Source: Clostridiales bacterium (GTDB lineage Bacteria > Bacillota > Clostridia > Oscillospirales > Oscillospiraceae). From it: a stretch of DNA of 13,523 bases. Below are positions 11,763-13,523 of the stretch, one piece after another (position 1 is the first letter of the stretch; each line of letters opens with the position of its first letter). The translations under genes were made by a program, and so were the position numbers. The notes beneath the pieces are model-generated. The model was not told where the DNA came from and did no database searches. It saw only the letters and a program-made list of their open reading frames with translations. The stretch is from assembly GCA_019418525.1 (NCBI GenBank), contig DYBS01000042.1, forward strand, positions 1 to 13,523, given 5' to 3'.

Positions 11763-13523
11763 ATGCCCATCAGTGACAATGCCCGCGCCGTGCTGGAGCG
11801 GCGCTATCTCATGCGGGACGCCGAGGGCCGGCCCACCGAGACGGTGGACGGGCTCTTTCACCGGGTGGCAGATGCCATCGCGGCGGCGGACGGGATACTG
11901 GACCCCGGGGCCGACACCTCCGCCACAGCGGATCGGTTCTACCGTCTCATGTCGGAGCTGGACTTTCTGCCCAACTCCCCCACGCTGATGAACGCCGGTC
12001 GGCCGCTGGGCCAGCTGTCAGCCTGCTTTGTGCTGCCGGTGGGGGACTCCATGGAGGAGATCTTCGACGCCATCAAGTACGCGGCCCTAATCCACAAGAG
12101 CGGCGGCGGCACCGGCTTTTCCTTCTCCCGTCTGCGGCCCAGCGGCTCGGCGGTAAACTCCACCGGCGGCGTGGCCAGCGGCCCCATCTCCTTTATGAAG
12201 GTCTTCAACGCCGCCACCGAGGCGGTGAAGCAGGGCGGCACTCGCCGGGGTGCCAACATGGGCATCCTGCGGGTAGATCACCCGGACATCATGGACTTCA
12301 TCACCTGCAAGAACAACACCAGCGAGATCACCAACTTCAACATCTCGGTGGGCATCACCGAGGATTTCATGCGCGCGGTGGAGTCTGGAGCCGAGTACGA
12401 CCTGGTGGACCCCTCCACCGGGAAGGTAACAGCCCGGCGCAACGCCCGCGCCGTGTTCGAGGCCATCGTGGACTCGGCCTGGCGCACCGGCGAGCCGGGC
12501 ATCGTGTTCCTGGACCGGCTGAACCGGGACAACCCGGTGCCCTCCATGGGGGAAATTGAGTCCACCAACCCCTGCGGGGAGCAGCCCCTGCTGCCCTATG
12601 AGGCCTGCAATCTGGGCTCCATCAACCTGGTCAACCACGTAAAGAAGGGTCCCGAGGGGTATGCCGTGGACTGGGACAAGCTCCGGGACACCGTCCACAC
12701 CGCCGTCCACTTCCTGGACAACGTCATCGAGGTCAACCGCTATCCCCTGCCGGAGATCGACCGGGTGACCCGCCTCACCCGGAAGATCGGCCTGGGTGTC
12801 ATGGGCTTCGCCGACCTTCTCCTGCTGCTGGGGGTCCCCTACAACTCCGAGGAAGGCGTGGAGACCGCCAAGGCCATCATGTCCTTCGTCCAGCGAGAGG
12901 GCCACGCCGCCAGCCGCGCCCTGGCCCAGACCCGTGGGGCCTTCCCTCTCTTTGGCGAGAGCATCTATAAGGACGGCGCGCCCCTGCGCAACGCCACGGT
13001 CACCACCATCGCCCCCACCGGCACCCTCTCCATCATCGCCGGGGTGAGCAGCGGCGTGGAGCCGGTCTTTGCCTACGCCTATATCCGCAACATCATGGAC
13101 GGCACCCACCTGGTGGAGAGCAGCCCCATCCTCCGCGCCGCGCTGGAAGAGCGGGGGCTCCTGTCCGACGAGCTGGTCCACCAGATCGCCCAGCAGGGCA
13201 CCCTGGCCCACCTGGAGGCTCTGCCGGAGCAGCTGCGGCGGGTGTTCGTCTGCGCCCACGATGTCTCCCCCCAGTGGCACGTTCAGATGCAGGCCGCCTT
13301 CCAGTCCTTTACCGACAACGCGGTGAGCAAGACGGTGAACTTCCCCAACACCGCCACCCGGGAGGATGTGGCCCAGGTCTACCAGCTGGCCTGGAAGCTG
13401 GGGTGCAAGGGCACCACCATCTACCGGGACGGCTCCCGCAGCGAGCAGGTGCTGAACATCGGCGCGGTGAACGGCGGCCCCTCTGCTCCGGCCTGCCCGG
13501 ACTGCGCCATGCCCCCCTACGGC
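11763..13523 (+). CDS. nrdJ: Class II (adenosylcobalamin-dependent) ribonucleotide reductase, 3' truncated by window
   Basis: The enzyme reduces ribonucleoside diphosphates to deoxy forms using an adenosylcobalamin-derived thiyl radical, supplying DNA precursors with or without oxygen. The frame starts at ATG 11763, after GGGGAGAGG, and runs open for 587 codons to the window edge. Motifs in order: NSPTLMNAG; SACFVLP with Cys88; KSGGGTGFSFSRLRP; QGGTRRGANMGIL; NPCGEQPLLPYEACNLGSIN with Asn269, radical Cys271, Glu273 and Cys282; TIAPTGTLSIIAG. The 11-residue spacing of Cys271 and Cys282 equals that of Cys322 and Cys333 in the Thermotoga maritima enzyme, and Cys88 fits its Cys134. No ATP-cone is visible at the N-terminus. 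The last residues (CPDC, 578-581) begin the usual C-terminal cysteine-rich redox region. The promoter carries two NrdR boxes. Confidence 0.96.
   Translation, partial: MPISDNARAVLERRYLMRDAEGRPTETVDGLFHRVADAIAAADGILDPGADTSATADRFYRLMSELDFLPNSPTLMNAGRPLGQLSACFVLPVGDSMEEIFDAIKYAALIHKSGGGTGFSFSRLRPSGSAVNSTGGVASGPISFMKVFNAATEAVKQGGTRRGANMGILRVDHPDIMDFITCKNNTSEITNFNISVGITEDFMRAVESGAEYDLVDPSTGKVTARRNARAVFEAIVDSAWRTGEPGIVFLDRLNRDNPVPSMGEIESTNPCGEQPLLPYEACNLGSINLVNHVKKGPEGYAVDWDKLRDTVHTAVHFLDNVIEVNRYPLPEIDRVTRLTRKIGLGVMGFADLLLLLGVPYNSEEGVETAKAIMSFVQREGHAASRALAQTRGAFPLFGESIYKDGAPLRNATVTTIAPTGTLSIIAGVSSGVEPVFAYAYIRNIMDGTHLVESSPILRAALEERGLLSDELVHQIAQQGTLAHLEALPEQLRRVFVCAHDVSPQWHVQMQAAFQSFTDNAVSKTVNFPNTATREDVAQVYQLAWKLGCKGTTIYRDGSRSEQVLNIGAVNGGPSAPACPDCAMPPYG

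Overview
The window is about 13.5 kb of GC-rich chromosome that reads like a low-motility, anaerobic member of the Clostridia, most likely Oscillospiraceae (the Flavonifractor / Pseudoflavonifractor / Lawsonibacter neighbourhood). This is inferred from the gene content (YqhQ-type DUF1385 next to prmC, BlaI/M56 pair, short CstA, B12-dependent ribonucleotide reductase), from AAAGGAG/GGAGG ribosome binding sites, and from strong GC bias in third codon positions with AT-rich promoters. No database search was possible. I see no mobile element, phage gene, CRISPR array, tRNA or rRNA.

Layout. The left two thirds (1-8909) is almost entirely minus strand. In transcription order it holds: an NYN-domain protein (8909-8016) ended by a strong terminator; an autoregulated blaI/M56-peptidase pair (7901-6097); a three-gene unit of FG-GAP-type lipoprotein, OmpR-family response regulator and HAMP histidine kinase (5901-2351); then DUF1385 (yqhQ-like), prmC and the 5' end of recA (2259-1). 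The right third has a plus-strand cstA-family transporter (9232-10692) with its own promoter and a textbook terminator, a convergent CPBP-family membrane protease (10743 to about 11597), and a divergent class II ribonucleotide reductase gene, nrdJ, running off the right edge.

How the genes work together. The lipoprotein, regulator and kinase are spaced by 25 and 34 bases and form one signalling unit with an extracytoplasmic beta-propeller-like partner. The BlaI repressor and its membrane protease are translationally coupled. Two BlaI-type dyads sit on their promoter, but the protease carries no penicillin-binding domain. nrdJ has two NrdR-type boxes 31 bp apart overlapping its -35 and -10 elements. 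The NYN gene has a 16-codon leader frame whose stop overlaps the likely start codon.

Most of the window is core genome. The observations most worth a second look are the lipoprotein-linked two-component unit, the non-beta-lactam BlaR-like protease with an internal lipobox, the coupled leader ORF before the NYN gene, and the NrdR-controlled nrdJ promoter.
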